Made by a program: the position numbers and the translations under genes. From CAYWVR01 sp964461715 (GTDB lineage Bacteria; Planctomycetota; Phycisphaerae; FEN-1346), in assembly GCA_964461715.1 (NCBI GenBank), contig CAYWVR010000026.1, positions 1-50,168 on the forward strand: 50,168 bases of DNA. The letters run 5' to 3'. The notes beneath the pieces are model-generated. The model was not told the DNA's origin. It did not search any database and was given only the letters and a program-made list of their open reading frames with translations. This document shows positions 8,177 through 16,254 of this stretch, piece by piece; position 1 is the first letter of the stretch; the number at the start of each line of letters is the position of its first letter.

Positions 8177-9319
8177 ATGGGCGAGTTCCTGGCGACGGTG
8201 GCCGACTCGTGGCTCATGGGGGTGTTCCTGGGCCTCGTGGGCCTGGCCGTCGGGAGCTTTCTCAACGTCTGTATCCATCGGCTCCCGGCCGGAAAGAGCC
8301 TCGTCTGGCCGGGGTCGCATTGCCCGGCGTGCCGGGCCCCGATCCGGCCTTGGGATAATATCCCGGTCCTCAGCTATTTCTTCCTGCGAGGCCGGTGTCG
8401 GCACTGTGGAAGCCGTTTCAGCCCGCGCTATGCCCTGGTCGAGGCGGCGACGGGCCTGATCTTTTTCGGCTACTGGCTGGCGTATTTCCGGCTGGGGGTG
8501 CGGCCGGGGGCCGCGCATCCGGGCGTGTACGGGGTGCATCTGGTGCTCCTGGGGGCCCTTCTGGTCTCCGGGGCCATCGACCTGGAGCGGAAGGAGATCT
8601 ATACCGGCGTCACGAACCTGGCCCTGGGCGTGGGCGTTGCGGGCAGCTTCCTGTGGCCCCAAGTGCAGCGAATCGGTGCCTACGACCGCGTTCTCGCTCC
8701 TATTGCGGGCTGGGCACATGCCGATGCGGCGATCCTTTCGCTCGTCGGGGCGGGCGTGGGCGGCGGGATCGTGTATCTGACGCGGATTCTGGCCACCCAG
8801 GCTTTCAAAAAGGAAGCGATGGGCATCGGCGACGTGTACCTGATGGCCGCCGTGGGGGCCGTTCTGGGCTGGAACGCGGCGATTTTGATATTTTTCGCGG
8901 CCCCGTTCCTGGCCCTGCCGTACGGACTCGTGCAGGTCGCGCGGCAGCGAGGCGAGGCCGAGGAACGCGAGGAAGAGGCCCTGAAGCGGCCTTCGCTCCC
9001 CCTGGGGGGCCTTCTGGGCACCGCCGGGGGCCTCGGAATGCTCGTCTGGGCGGGTCTGGAGGCCCGTACGGACGGGTGGGCCACCGGGCCGCGCGTCCTT
9101 CTGGCGCTGGGTATGTTGGCCCTCGGATACGGTCTGAGTCGGGCGGTCCGCGAGGAGGATGAGGAGGATGAGGAGGAAGCGGAGGGTGCCGAACCCCTCC
9201 CGCGGGCCCCGGAGAGCCATGAGGTGCCCTACGGGCCGTTTCTGGGGGCCGCCGCTGCGGTCGTCATGCTGGCCCAGGACGCGATTGTGGGGTATCTGGG
9301 CGTGCGAATGGGGTTCTGA
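8177..9319 (+). CDS. Prepilin peptidase (A24 family, leader peptidase / methyltransferase)
   Basis: This 380-residue inner-membrane aspartic protease matches prepilin peptidases, which cleave and N-methylate type IV pilin or type II secretion pseudopilin leaders. It opens with the conserved VGSFLNVCIHRLP. A four-Cys zinc module follows (C49, C52, C74, C77) around DNIPVLSYFFLRGRC. The two catalytic Asp residues are D135 in SGAIDLE and D219 in GIGDVYLMA. It has several membrane spans. An acidic, low-complexity insert (EEDEEDEEEAE) precedes the last helix, so the protein is longer than usual. No pilin genes lie nearby in the window. I chose the ATG at 8177; the frame upstream lacks a ribosome site. 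Confidence 0.92.
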   Translation: MGEFLATVADSWLMGVFLGLVGLAVGSFLNVCIHRLPAGKSLVWPGSHCPACRAPIRPWDNIPVLSYFFLRGRCRHCGSRFSPRYALVEAATGLIFFGYWLAYFRLGVRPGAAHPGVYGVHLVLLGALLVSGAIDLERKEIYTGVTNLALGVGVAGSFLWPQVQRIGAYDRVLAPIAGWAHADAAILSLVGAGVGGGIVYLTRILATQAFKKEAMGIGDVYLMAAVGAVLGWNAAILIFFAAPFLALPYGLVQVARQRGEAEEREEEALKRPSLPLGGLLGTAGGLGMLVWAGLEARTDGWATGPRVLLALGMLALGYGLSRAVREEDEEDEEEAEGAEPLPRAPESHEVPYGPFLGAAAAVVMLAQDAIVGYLGVRMGF

Positions 9320-9336
9320 GAGACGGGAGAGCGACC

Positions 9337-9621
9337 ATGCACCGGACGATCGGCCTGTGGCTAGTGTTGATTCTTTGCATCATCCTGATGGTCTACGTGG
9401 CCTACCTGGCGGTGGCCAATGGGCCCAGAACGGTCGAATTCGACCTGTATCCGTGGCAACAGGGCAAGGTCGCGGGGTACTGGGTGCTGATCGTGGTCCT
9501 CGGAGCGGGCATCGCCCTCGTGCCGTTCGTCAAGCTCCTGGTGCGGACGCTTCGGCGGCTCCGGACCGAGCAGGCCAAGGCAGCCGCGGCCGGCCTAAGA
9601 GATGGCGAGTCCAAAGCGTAG
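9337..9621 (+). CDS. Small two-span membrane protein, LapA/DUF1049-like
   Basis: This 94-residue protein has two hydrophobic helices: about residues 7-27, and 46-70 ending in LVPFVKLLVRTLRRLR. Between them is a short segment EFDLYPWQQGKV. This hairpin topology with a basic, helical C-terminal tail is that of LapA / DUF1049 proteins, inner-membrane scaffolds linked in enterobacteria to lipopolysaccharide assembly control. The family link is suggestive only. GGGAGA precedes the ATG, and the gene sits 17 bases after the prepilin peptidase stop, in one transcript with it and the OmpA-like gene. Confidence 0.6.
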   Translation: MHRTIGLWLVLILCIILMVYVAYLAVANGPRTVEFDLYPWQQGKVAGYWVLIVVLGAGIALVPFVKLLVRTLRRLRTEQAKAAAAGLRDGESKA

Positions 9622-9658
9622 AGTGTTTTGCAATAGCGACTTATAGAAAGGATCGCCG

Positions 9659-10318
9659 ATGGCACACGCGAGATTCTGGGGGGTGATGCTGGGCCTGATC
9701 GCGGTCGGTCTGGCCGCGCCAGGCTGCCGCGAGCAGCAGCTCGAGGAGCGGAACCTGATCCTCCAGCGGCAGTTGGAGCAGGCCCTCGTCCAGAACGTAG
9801 ATCTCCAGCAGCGTGTGGCGGCCCTGGAAGCCCAGCCGCCAGCCCCGCCACCTATCGAGCCGATGGCGCCGGAACCCGAGCTGCTGCCGCCTCCGACTCC
9901 CCGGACGCCCGATTTCGGCCCGGACGTCCAGGTCCGGCAAGTTGGCGAGACGATGACCGTCACGCTCCCGAACAAGGTTCTCTTCGCCTCCGGGTCGGCC
10001 AAGCTCCTTCCCCAGTCGAAAACCGTCCTTTCCAAGGTCGCCGGGGTCCTGAAGACCGATTACGCGGGCCACGTGGTCCGCGTCGCCGGCCACACCGACA
10101 ACGAGCCGATCAAGAAGAGCGCCAAATACTGGCAGGACAACTGGGAATTGTCCTGTGAGCGGGCCCTCTCGGTGCTGCGGTACCTCGTGGAGAAGGGCGT
10201 GGACGCGAAACGCATCTCGGCGACCGGATACGCATACCATCGGCCGGTGGCCTCGAATGCGACGGCGGTGGGACGGGCGAAGAACCGCCGCGTGGAGCTC
10301 GTTGTCTCACCCCGGTAG
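9659..10318 (+). CDS. OmpA-like peptidoglycan-binding lipoprotein
   Basis: This 219-residue exported protein has a signal peptide with a probable lipobox ending at C23 (AAPGC), a coiled-coil-like stretch (about 24-57), a Pro-rich linker (59-83) and a C-terminal OmpA/Pal domain (about 90-219). In the OmpA domain, NKVLFASGSAKL, VAGHTDNEPI and GRAKNRRVEL are the diagnostic elements. The Asp in HTDN and the Arg in NRRVEL bind diaminopimelate of peptidoglycan in relatives. It probably anchors an envelope membrane to the wall. AGAAAGGA lies six bases before the ATG. Confidence 0.9.
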   Translation: MAHARFWGVMLGLIAVGLAAPGCREQQLEERNLILQRQLEQALVQNVDLQQRVAALEAQPPAPPPIEPMAPEPELLPPPTPRTPDFGPDVQVRQVGETMTVTLPNKVLFASGSAKLLPQSKTVLSKVAGVLKTDYAGHVVRVAGHTDNEPIKKSAKYWQDNWELSCERALSVLRYLVEKGVDAKRISATGYAYHRPVASNATAVGRAKNRRVELVVSPR

Positions 10319-10355
10319 AAGGCCCTGGACGGGCCTCCAGGAGGGTTTTCGCCGC

Positions 10356-11015
10356 GTGATCGTCATCGTCGACTACGAGATGGGCAACCTTCGGAGCGTC
10401 CAGAAGGCCTTCGAGCGGATCGGTACCGAAGCCCGGGTCTCGGACCGGCCGGCGGAGGTGGCCCGGGCCGAGCGGCTGGTCGTGCCGGGCGTGGGGGCCT
10501 TCGGCGACGCGATGGCCGCCCTGCGCGCCAAGGACCTGGTGGAGCCGATTCGCGACTTCGCGGCCTCCGGACGCCCGTTTCTGGGCATTTGTCTTGGTCT
10601 CCAGGTGCTCTTCGAGGAGAGCGAGGAGGTGGCCGAGGCCCCCGTCGACGTGGCCGCCCTCCAGGGCCGCCCGCTGCCCCGGGGGCTGAGCATGGTCCCG
10701 GGACGGGTGGTCCGCTTCGGCCCGCATGTGCTCGAAAAGGGCCTCAAGGTGCCCCATATGGGCTGGAACGAGGTGGAGGTGGTCCGCCCGTTACCCCTCT
10801 TTGCCGGGATGCCGCGCAAAGGGGTTTACTTCTACTTCGCGCATTCCTATCATGCGGCCCCCGTGGACGAGGCGGTGACCGCGACGCGGACTGACTACGG
10901 CGGCCCCTTTGCGAGCGCCGTGGCCGTTGACAACGTGATGGCGACGCAGTTTCACCCGGAAAAGAGCCAGGCCGCCGGCCGCCAGGTGCTCGAAAACTTC
11001 GTGAAACGCGTCTAG
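10356..11015 (+). CDS. hisH: Imidazole glycerol phosphate synthase, glutamine amidotransferase subunit
   Basis: HisH (219 residues) releases ammonia from glutamine for HisF in histidine biosynthesis. The class I amidotransferase triad is visible: nucleophile C79 in GICLGLQ, H200 and E202 in TQFHPEKSQ. The N-terminus IVIVDYEMGNLRSV and PGVGAFGDAM are typical of the family. The start is GTG 10356-10358, preceded by CCAGGAGGG; the frame continues upstream into the OmpA gene but only as shadow. hisA follows 76 bases later. The HisF partner is not in the window. Confidence 0.95.
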   Translation: MIVIVDYEMGNLRSVQKAFERIGTEARVSDRPAEVARAERLVVPGVGAFGDAMAALRAKDLVEPIRDFAASGRPFLGICLGLQVLFEESEEVAEAPVDVAALQGRPLPRGLSMVPGRVVRFGPHVLEKGLKVPHMGWNEVEVVRPLPLFAGMPRKGVYFYFAHSYHAAPVDEAVTATRTDYGGPFASAVAVDNVMATQFHPEKSQAAGRQVLENFVKRV

Positions 11016-11091
11016 GACGCCTTTTCGAGCCGGGAACGGGAGCTCGCGGTCTTGTCATGCCGGCCTGCGTGCAGGACCGGCGGAGGGCAGC

Positions 11092-11811
11092 ATGGTCATT
11101 CTGCCGGCGATCGACCTTCGGGGCGGCCGGTGCGTACGCCTGCGGCAGGGGCGGTACGACGACGAAACGGTCTTCAGCGACGATCCCGTGGCCGTGGCGC
11201 GGCAGTTTGAGGCCGAGGGAGCCCGCTGGCTGCACGTCGTGGATCTGGACGGGGCCCGGCGAGGTGAACCCGCCGAAACGGCACGAATTCGCGACATGAC
11301 GTCCGCCGTGGGGATGAAGGTGGAGGTCGGCGGCGGCTTGCGGAGCGCCGAGGCCGTCGATGAGCTCCTTGGCGCGGGCGTTGCGCGGGTTATCGTCGGC
11401 ACACGGGCGGTCGAGGACCCGGAATGGTTCCGGAGGCTCGTTGAGGCCCGTCCGGGCCGCGTGGCGCTGGGTTTGGACGCCCGCGACGGGCGGGTGGCCG
11501 TGGACGGCTGGGAGCAAGAGACGACGCTGGAAGCCGCCTCGGTGGTCGAGATGTTCGCCGAGCTCGAAATCGCGGCGGTCATCTATACGGACATTCGCCG
11601 GGATGGTATGATGGCGGGTCCGAACGTCGAGGCGACCGCTGCCCTGGTAGGGGCGAGCCCCTGGCCGGTCGTCGCCTCGGGGGGCGTGACGACGGTCGAG
11701 GATGTCCGCCGCGTGGCCGATGGGGGCTGCGCCGGGGCCATCATCGGCCGGGCCCTCTACGAGGGGAAGATCACGCTGGCGGAGGCGCTGGCCGCCGCCG
11801 GCGACGCGTAA
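11092..11811 (+). CDS. hisA: ProFAR isomerase (HisA)
   Basis: HisA (239 residues) converts ProFAR to PRFAR, the step before HisF/HisH in histidine synthesis, by an Amadori rearrangement in a TIM barrel. The catalytic Asp pair is present: D8 in PAIDLRGG and D129 in LGLDARDG. The half-barrel phosphate-binding repeats EVGGGLRS and VASGGVTT, and the signature YTDIRRDG, confirm the family. GGAGGG precedes the ATG. It lies between hisH and the EF-G-like gene. A bifunctional HisA/PriA cannot be ruled out from sequence alone, but nothing suggests it. Confidence 0.95.
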   Translation: MVILPAIDLRGGRCVRLRQGRYDDETVFSDDPVAVARQFEAEGARWLHVVDLDGARRGEPAETARIRDMTSAVGMKVEVGGGLRSAEAVDELLGAGVARVIVGTRAVEDPEWFRRLVEARPGRVALGLDARDGRVAVDGWEQETTLEAASVVEMFAELEIAAVIYTDIRRDGMMAGPNVEATAALVGASPWPVVASGGVTTVEDVRRVADGGCAGAIIGRALYEGKITLAEALAAAGDA

Positions 11812-11844
11812 GCCCGGAAATCGCCGATATTTGTGGAGGACACG

Positions 11845-13893
11845 ATGCCCGACGTCGAAACCCGGAACCTTCGCAACATCGTCCTCGTGGGCCATGCCCA
11901 GGGCGGCAAGACCCAGATCGCCGAGGCGATGCTCCACAAGGCCGGCGTCACCACCCGGCTCGGAAGCTCTGATGAGGGCAATACCGTCAGCGATTTCGAG
12001 CCCGAGGAGAAGGAGCGCGGCGGGAGCGTTTTCACCAGTGTCATGAACTACGGCTGGAAGGACGCCCACGTCAACCTCCTCGATACCCCCGGCTACGGCG
12101 ATTTCATCGGCCACGTCCTCCAGGCCCTCCGGGCGGCGGATACGGCGGTTCTCGTGGTCAGCGCGGCCGTGGGTGTCGACATCCACGCCCGGCGGCACTT
12201 CGTGACGGCGGGCGAGCGGGGCCTGGCGCGAATCGTCGTCATCAACAAGGCCGACGCCGAGAACGCCGACCTCCAGGCCGTCTACGGCCAAGTGACTGAG
12301 ACCCTCGGGGCCCAGTGCAAGCTCGTCACCGTCCCTGTGGGGCAGGGCGCTGGGTTTACAGGGGTCGTGGACGCCTTCGCCTCCGAAGGCGGCGAGGCCC
12401 TCATGGACGTGGCTGCCGCCCACGGCGAGGCCGTCGAATCCATCATCGAGGCCGACGAGGGCCTTATGGAGCGGTACCTGGAGGGCGAGGAAATCTCCAA
12501 AGAGGAACTGGCCGGGGCCTTTACGAAAGCCCTGGTCGAGGGCACGCTGGTGCCGGTCCTTTTCGCCAGCGCTCGCAAGGAGCTGGGCGTCGAGGAGCTG
12601 ATGGACGTCATCGCCCGCTTCGCCCCGAATCCCCAGCAGGCCCGTCCGCAGGCCGCCGGCACGAGCTCAGACGAGGAGGCCGAGGAAATCGAGCTGGCCA
12701 GCGACGCTGCCGGCCCGTTTGCCGCCCAGGTCTGGAAAGTCATCAGTGATCCGTACGTGGGCAAAATCTCGTACCTGCGGGTATTCAACGGCAAGCTGGA
12801 GGCCGAGGCATCGGCTCGCATCGGCGAGGAGCGCCGCGAGACGCGCTTCCCCCAGATGCTCCGCATCCAGGGCAAGGAGACCGAACCCGTGGGGGCCGCC
12901 ATCGCGGGCGACATTGTCGGCGTGGCCAAGATCGAGGAACTGGGTACCGGCCAGAGCCTCTCGACGGGCGGCGACCCGATCCTGCTTCCGCCCGTCGACC
13001 AGCCCGTGCCCATGTTCTCGCTGGCCCTTCAGCCCAAGAGCCGCGGCGACGAGCAGAAGCTCTCAGAGGCCCTCCAGCGGCTCACGGACGAGGATCCGAC
13101 CCTCGCCACCAGCCGTGACCGACAGACCCACGAGTTGGTCCTCTCGGGCATCGGCGACATCCACCTGACGACGGCCCTGGCCCGCCTGAAGCGGCGGTAT
13201 CAGGTCGAAGTCGACACGAAGCCGCCCAAGATTCCCTACCGCGAGACCATCAACGGCAAGGCCGAAGGCCACTATCGCCACAAGAAGCAGACCGGCGGGG
13301 CGGGCCAGTTCGGCGAAGTCTATCTGCGGGTCGAGCCGCTGGAACGGGGCAGCGGGTTCGAGTTCGTCGACGACATCTTCGGCGGGTCCATCCCCAAGCC
13401 GTTCCTGCCGGCCGTGGAGAAGGGCGTTATGGAGGGCATGGAGGAGGGTGTCATCGCGGGGTATCCGTTCCAGGACGCCCGCGTGAGCGTCTACGACGGC
13501 AAGCACCACCCGGTGGACTCGAAGGAAATCGCCTTCAAGATCGCCGGCCGCAACGCCTTCCGCGACGCCGTCAACAAGGCCAAGCCGGTGATCCTCGAGC
13601 CGATCGTGGACATCCACATCACGGTCCCCGACCAGTTTCTGGGTGACATTACGGGCGACCTGAATAGCCGCCGCGGCCGCATCCAGGGCATGGAGGCCGG
13701 GGCCGGGGGGACGCAGACGATCACGGCCCAGGTGCCGCTGGCCGAGGTCAGCCAGTACAACACGCAGCTCCGCTCGATCACAGGCGGGCAGGGCACGTAC
13801 ACGATGGAGTTTTCGCACTATGAGCAGGTGCCCGCGCACGTCCAGCAGCAGATCATCGACGCCTCGGCCAAGGCGAAAGAGCAAGAGGAATAG
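11845..13893 (+). CDS. Elongation factor G-like GTPase (EF-G paralogue)
   Basis: This 682-residue translational GTPase has the EF-G domain order. G1 is GHAQGGKT (16-23), in place of the GHVDHGKT of true EF-G. Switch I contains KERGGSVFTSV instead of RGITI. G3 is DTPGYG (80-85) and G4 NKAD (134-137). Domains IV-V include GGAGQFGEVYLRVEPL and DLNSRRGRIQGME. Such EF-G-like paralogues are widespread, and their role in translation is poorly defined. The ATG at 11845 follows GGAGG at a good distance; a GTG 12 bases upstream overlaps that site and is less likely. The gene ends at a strong terminator. Confidence 0.9.
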   Translation: MPDVETRNLRNIVLVGHAQGGKTQIAEAMLHKAGVTTRLGSSDEGNTVSDFEPEEKERGGSVFTSVMNYGWKDAHVNLLDTPGYGDFIGHVLQALRAADTAVLVVSAAVGVDIHARRHFVTAGERGLARIVVINKADAENADLQAVYGQVTETLGAQCKLVTVPVGQGAGFTGVVDAFASEGGEALMDVAAAHGEAVESIIEADEGLMERYLEGEEISKEELAGAFTKALVEGTLVPVLFASARKELGVEELMDVIARFAPNPQQARPQAAGTSSDEEAEEIELASDAAGPFAAQVWKVISDPYVGKISYLRVFNGKLEAEASARIGEERRETRFPQMLRIQGKETEPVGAAIAGDIVGVAKIEELGTGQSLSTGGDPILLPPVDQPVPMFSLALQPKSRGDEQKLSEALQRLTDEDPTLATSRDRQTHELVLSGIGDIHLTTALARLKRRYQVEVDTKPPKIPYRETINGKAEGHYRHKKQTGGAGQFGEVYLRVEPLERGSGFEFVDDIFGGSIPKPFLPAVEKGVMEGMEEGVIAGYPFQDARVSVYDGKHHPVDSKEIAFKIAGRNAFRDAVNKAKPVILEPIVDIHITVPDQFLGDITGDLNSRRGRIQGMEAGAGGTQTITAQVPLAEVSQYNTQLRSITGGQGTYTMEFSHYEQVPAHVQQQIIDASAKAKEQEE

Positions 13894-13909
13894 GCCACAC
13901 GCCCCTTCG

Positions 13910-13951
13910 GCCGGGCGGTTCCGCGCCTCGGCGTGACCGCCCGGCTTTTTT
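13910..13951 (+). terminator. Rho-independent terminator after the EF-G-like gene
   Basis: A perfect 10-base-pair stem, GCCGGGCGGT (13910-13919) with ACCGCCCGGC (13936-13945), closes a 16-base loop and is followed by six T residues. It ends the transcription unit that runs from the prepilin peptidase or the his genes through the EF-G-like gene. Confidence 0.93.
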
Positions 13952-14040
13952 CATCGAAAAACAGGCGAAAGATGTTTGCCCGTTCCGAAGAGCTCGGTTA
14001 TAATCCCCGTGCATTTCAGTGTTTAGAAGGAATCGCTTCC

Positions 14041-15021
14041 ATGCCGCCTGAGGCGCGCCGCGACGAGCAGCTGCCCGGGATTATCGACTCGATCGTCGCT
14101 ACGTACGACGAATTGGGCCGCATCAACCACCTGGGTCTCCGCCAGCTTCCCTCGCGCGAGGCGTGCGTCGAGCTGATCCAGGGGCTCAAGGAAATCCTCT
14201 ATCCGGGCTACTTCGGCCGCCGCCATTTCACCCGCGTCAACATCGCCTACCACATCGGCGACCGGGTGTACCAGGTGTACCGGCTGCTCACCGAGCAGAT
14301 CTACCTGAGCGTGCAACACGAGTGCCGCCGCAGCGACACCGAGTGCGGCCATTGCCAGGCGCTGGCGGGGGACTTGGCCTTGGCCCTGTTGCGCCGCGTG
14401 CCGGCCATCCGCCGCGTCCTCGACACGGACGTCCAGGCGGCCTACGACGGCGACCCGGCGGCCCGGAGCTTCGAGGAGATCATCTTCTCGTACCCCGGCG
14501 TAGAGGCCGTGACCGTCTACCGCATCGCCCACGAGCTGTGGGAGCTGGGCGTGCCGCTCCTGCCGCGCATCATGACGGAGATCGCCCACAGCGAGACGGG
14601 CATCGACATCCACCCCGGGGCCCGCATCGGTTCGAGCTTCTTCATCGACCACGGCACGGCGGTCGTCATCGGCGAGACGTGCGAAATTGGCGACCGCGTC
14701 AAAATCTACCAGGGGGTCACGCTGGGGGCCCTCTCTTTCCCCAAGGACGAGCAGGGCGACCTGGTGCGGGGTCGGAAACGGCATCCGACCATCGAAGACG
14801 ACGTGACGATCTACTCCGGGGCCACGCTCCTGGGCGGCGACACGGTCGTTGGCGAGGGGAGCACGATCGGGGGCAACGTGTGGCTGACGCGCAGCGTCCC
14901 GCCGCATTCGTTCGTGCGGAACCCGGAGGCGGCGCCGGTGGTGGCCGACATGAGCCACCGGGCCAAGCGCGAACGGGCCCGGCGCGAAAAAGCCGACGCT
15001 GCGCCGAGACCCGAGGGTTAG
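14041..15021 (+). CDS. epsC: Serine O-acetyltransferase, EpsC type
   Basis: This 326-residue enzyme transfers acetyl from acetyl-CoA to L-serine, the first step of cysteine synthesis. The C-terminal left-handed beta-helix has the catalytic pair found in CysE: D189 in GIDIHPGARIG and H204 in FIDHGTAVVIGET, followed by YQGVTLGALSFPKDE. The long N-terminal helical domain (1-180), with EIIFSYPGVEAVTVYRIAHELW, marks the EpsC subtype rather than short CysE. A Cys cluster (C95, C102, C105) could bind a metal. The ATG at 14041 follows AGAAGGA; in-frame codons further upstream overlap the terminator and are unlikely to be used. Confidence 0.93.
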   Translation: MPPEARRDEQLPGIIDSIVATYDELGRINHLGLRQLPSREACVELIQGLKEILYPGYFGRRHFTRVNIAYHIGDRVYQVYRLLTEQIYLSVQHECRRSDTECGHCQALAGDLALALLRRVPAIRRVLDTDVQAAYDGDPAARSFEEIIFSYPGVEAVTVYRIAHELWELGVPLLPRIMTEIAHSETGIDIHPGARIGSSFFIDHGTAVVIGETCEIGDRVKIYQGVTLGALSFPKDEQGDLVRGRKRHPTIEDDVTIYSGATLLGGDTVVGEGSTIGGNVWLTRSVPPHSFVRNPEAAPVVADMSHRAKRERARREKADAAPRPEG

Positions 15022-15234
15022 GCTGGGGGGAGTGATCGAGAGCGAGGCGGCACGCGCGGGCGCGGCCGGTCGGCCGGCAACTCGGCGCCCGGAGGGCCGC
15101 CTGCAGGCAGATCCGTCGGCCCGGGAGGATACCGTGGACGGACACGGACTTCATCGACGCAGGGCCGCGGCCGCGGCCGTCGACCCGGACGGCATGAATC
15201 GACGACCTGGATTCGCCATCAGGAGGGGGCTTGG

Positions 15235-15669
15235 ATGGGCACGGTGACAAAGAAGCAACTGACGGACCGCATTGCGGACGAGACCGGCAACAAGCGGACG
15301 CTGGTCAAGGACGTCGTCCAGCGGTTCTTGGACGCGGTGCTCGAGGAACTCGCCGACGGCAACCGCATCGAGTTCCGCGATTTCGGCGTCTTTGAGGTCC
15401 GCGTCCGCAAGCCGCGCATGGCCCAGAACCCCCGGACTCTGGAGCGGGTTCCCGTGCCGGTGAAGCGGACGGTCAAGTTCAAAATCGGGCGTCTCATGCG
15501 CGAACGCGTCCAGGACGCCCTGCCGGAGGAGGCGGCCGAGGCTTCCGAGCAGGCGGACCAGGCCGCCCTTCCCGCCAAGCGACGCCGCACCGCGGCCAAG
15601 ACCGAGACCGAGGGCGAGTCGGTCGGGAGCCGGGCAAGTCGAGAATCGCCCCCGCCGACCACGGCCTAA
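15235..15669 (+). CDS. HU/IHF family DNA-binding protein with C-terminal extension
   Basis: This 144-residue protein has an N-terminal HU fold (about 1-95): TKKQLTDRIADETG, then the beta-arm segment EFRDFGVFEVRVRKPRMAQNPRT and the closing KFKIGRLMRERV. HU proteins bend and compact DNA. The last 50 residues are extra: an acidic, Ala-rich part, then PAKRRRTAAK and a Ser/Pro-rich end, resembling the basic tails some actinobacteria and planctomycetes add to HU. AGGAGG lies just ahead of the ATG. It stands alone in a 213-base upstream gap in which I see no other feature. Confidence 0.92.
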   Translation: MGTVTKKQLTDRIADETGNKRTLVKDVVQRFLDAVLEELADGNRIEFRDFGVFEVRVRKPRMAQNPRTLERVPVPVKRTVKFKIGRLMRERVQDALPEEAAEASEQADQAALPAKRRRTAAKTETEGESVGSRASRESPPPTTA

Positions 15670-15759
15670 GGGTTGGGGTCCGCACGCGCTGGGAGGTGGG
15701 GACGGTGCTGGCGACGACAGGCGAGGCGGGAATGGGAATAGCTTCACCGGGAGAGCAAT

Positions 15760-16224
15760 GTGGACGCACGCGAAGAGGCCATCGAGGCGCTGGCGCGTTT
15801 CTTCTTCGATCTGACGAAACTTACCTGGTTCCAGGCTCAGCGGGAGAAGCTCAAGGGCGGTTATGACCTGTCGGAATCGGAGTTCCTGGCCCTCGATGCC
15901 CTCGATAAGGGCGGGACGCTGTCGGTGGGCGAGTTGAGGCGACACGTGGGCGTCCTGCCGGCCCAGATGTCGCGGACCATCAAGGCCCTCGAGCAACGCT
16001 ACGACGAGAAACTCGTCCTCTGCTCCATCAACGCCGACGACAAGCGCAAAATCGACGTCTCCATCACGCCCCGCGGGCACAAGGCCCTGGAGGCCTACGT
16101 CCGGAGCAAAATCTCCTCGACCATCCGAGCCCTGCGGACGCTGGAGGACCGCGAGGTCCGCGAGCAGATGCGCCTGCTGGAAAAGGTTCACGACGCGGTC
16201 GAGGAGGATCAGGCCGCCGAGTAG
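15760..16224 (+). CDS. MarR family transcriptional regulator
   Basis: This 154-residue protein is a winged-helix regulator. A helical N-terminus is followed by LSESEFLALDALDKGGTLSVGELRRHVGVLPAQMSR (the helix-turn-helix, about residues 41-75). The wing contains DDKRKIDVSITPRG, whose Asp and Arg are typical of MarR wings. A long C-terminal dimerisation helix follows. The start is GTG 15760 with GGGAG upstream. It lies 30 bases before the ychF-like gene on the same strand. The ligand and target are unknown, and I saw no clear palindrome in its 90-base upstream gap. Confidence 0.85.
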   Translation: MDAREEAIEALARFFFDLTKLTWFQAQREKLKGGYDLSESEFLALDALDKGGTLSVGELRRHVGVLPAQMSRTIKALEQRYDEKLVLCSINADDKRKIDVSITPRGHKALEAYVRSKISSTIRALRTLEDREVREQMRLLEKVHDAVEEDQAAE

Positions 16225-16254
16225 CCCCCGTCCGTCGCCCCGCGGAGCCCCACC

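Noticed and set aside
9150..9185. GAGGAGGAT-type direct repeats
   Set aside because: They are codons of an acidic loop (Glu/Asp run) within the prepilin peptidase gene, not a repeat array.
14041..15021. Cys cluster of the acetyltransferase as a sign of a fused metalloprotein
   Set aside because: The Cys-rich segment is, as far as I recall, usual for EpsC-type serine acetyltransferases; it is not a fusion.
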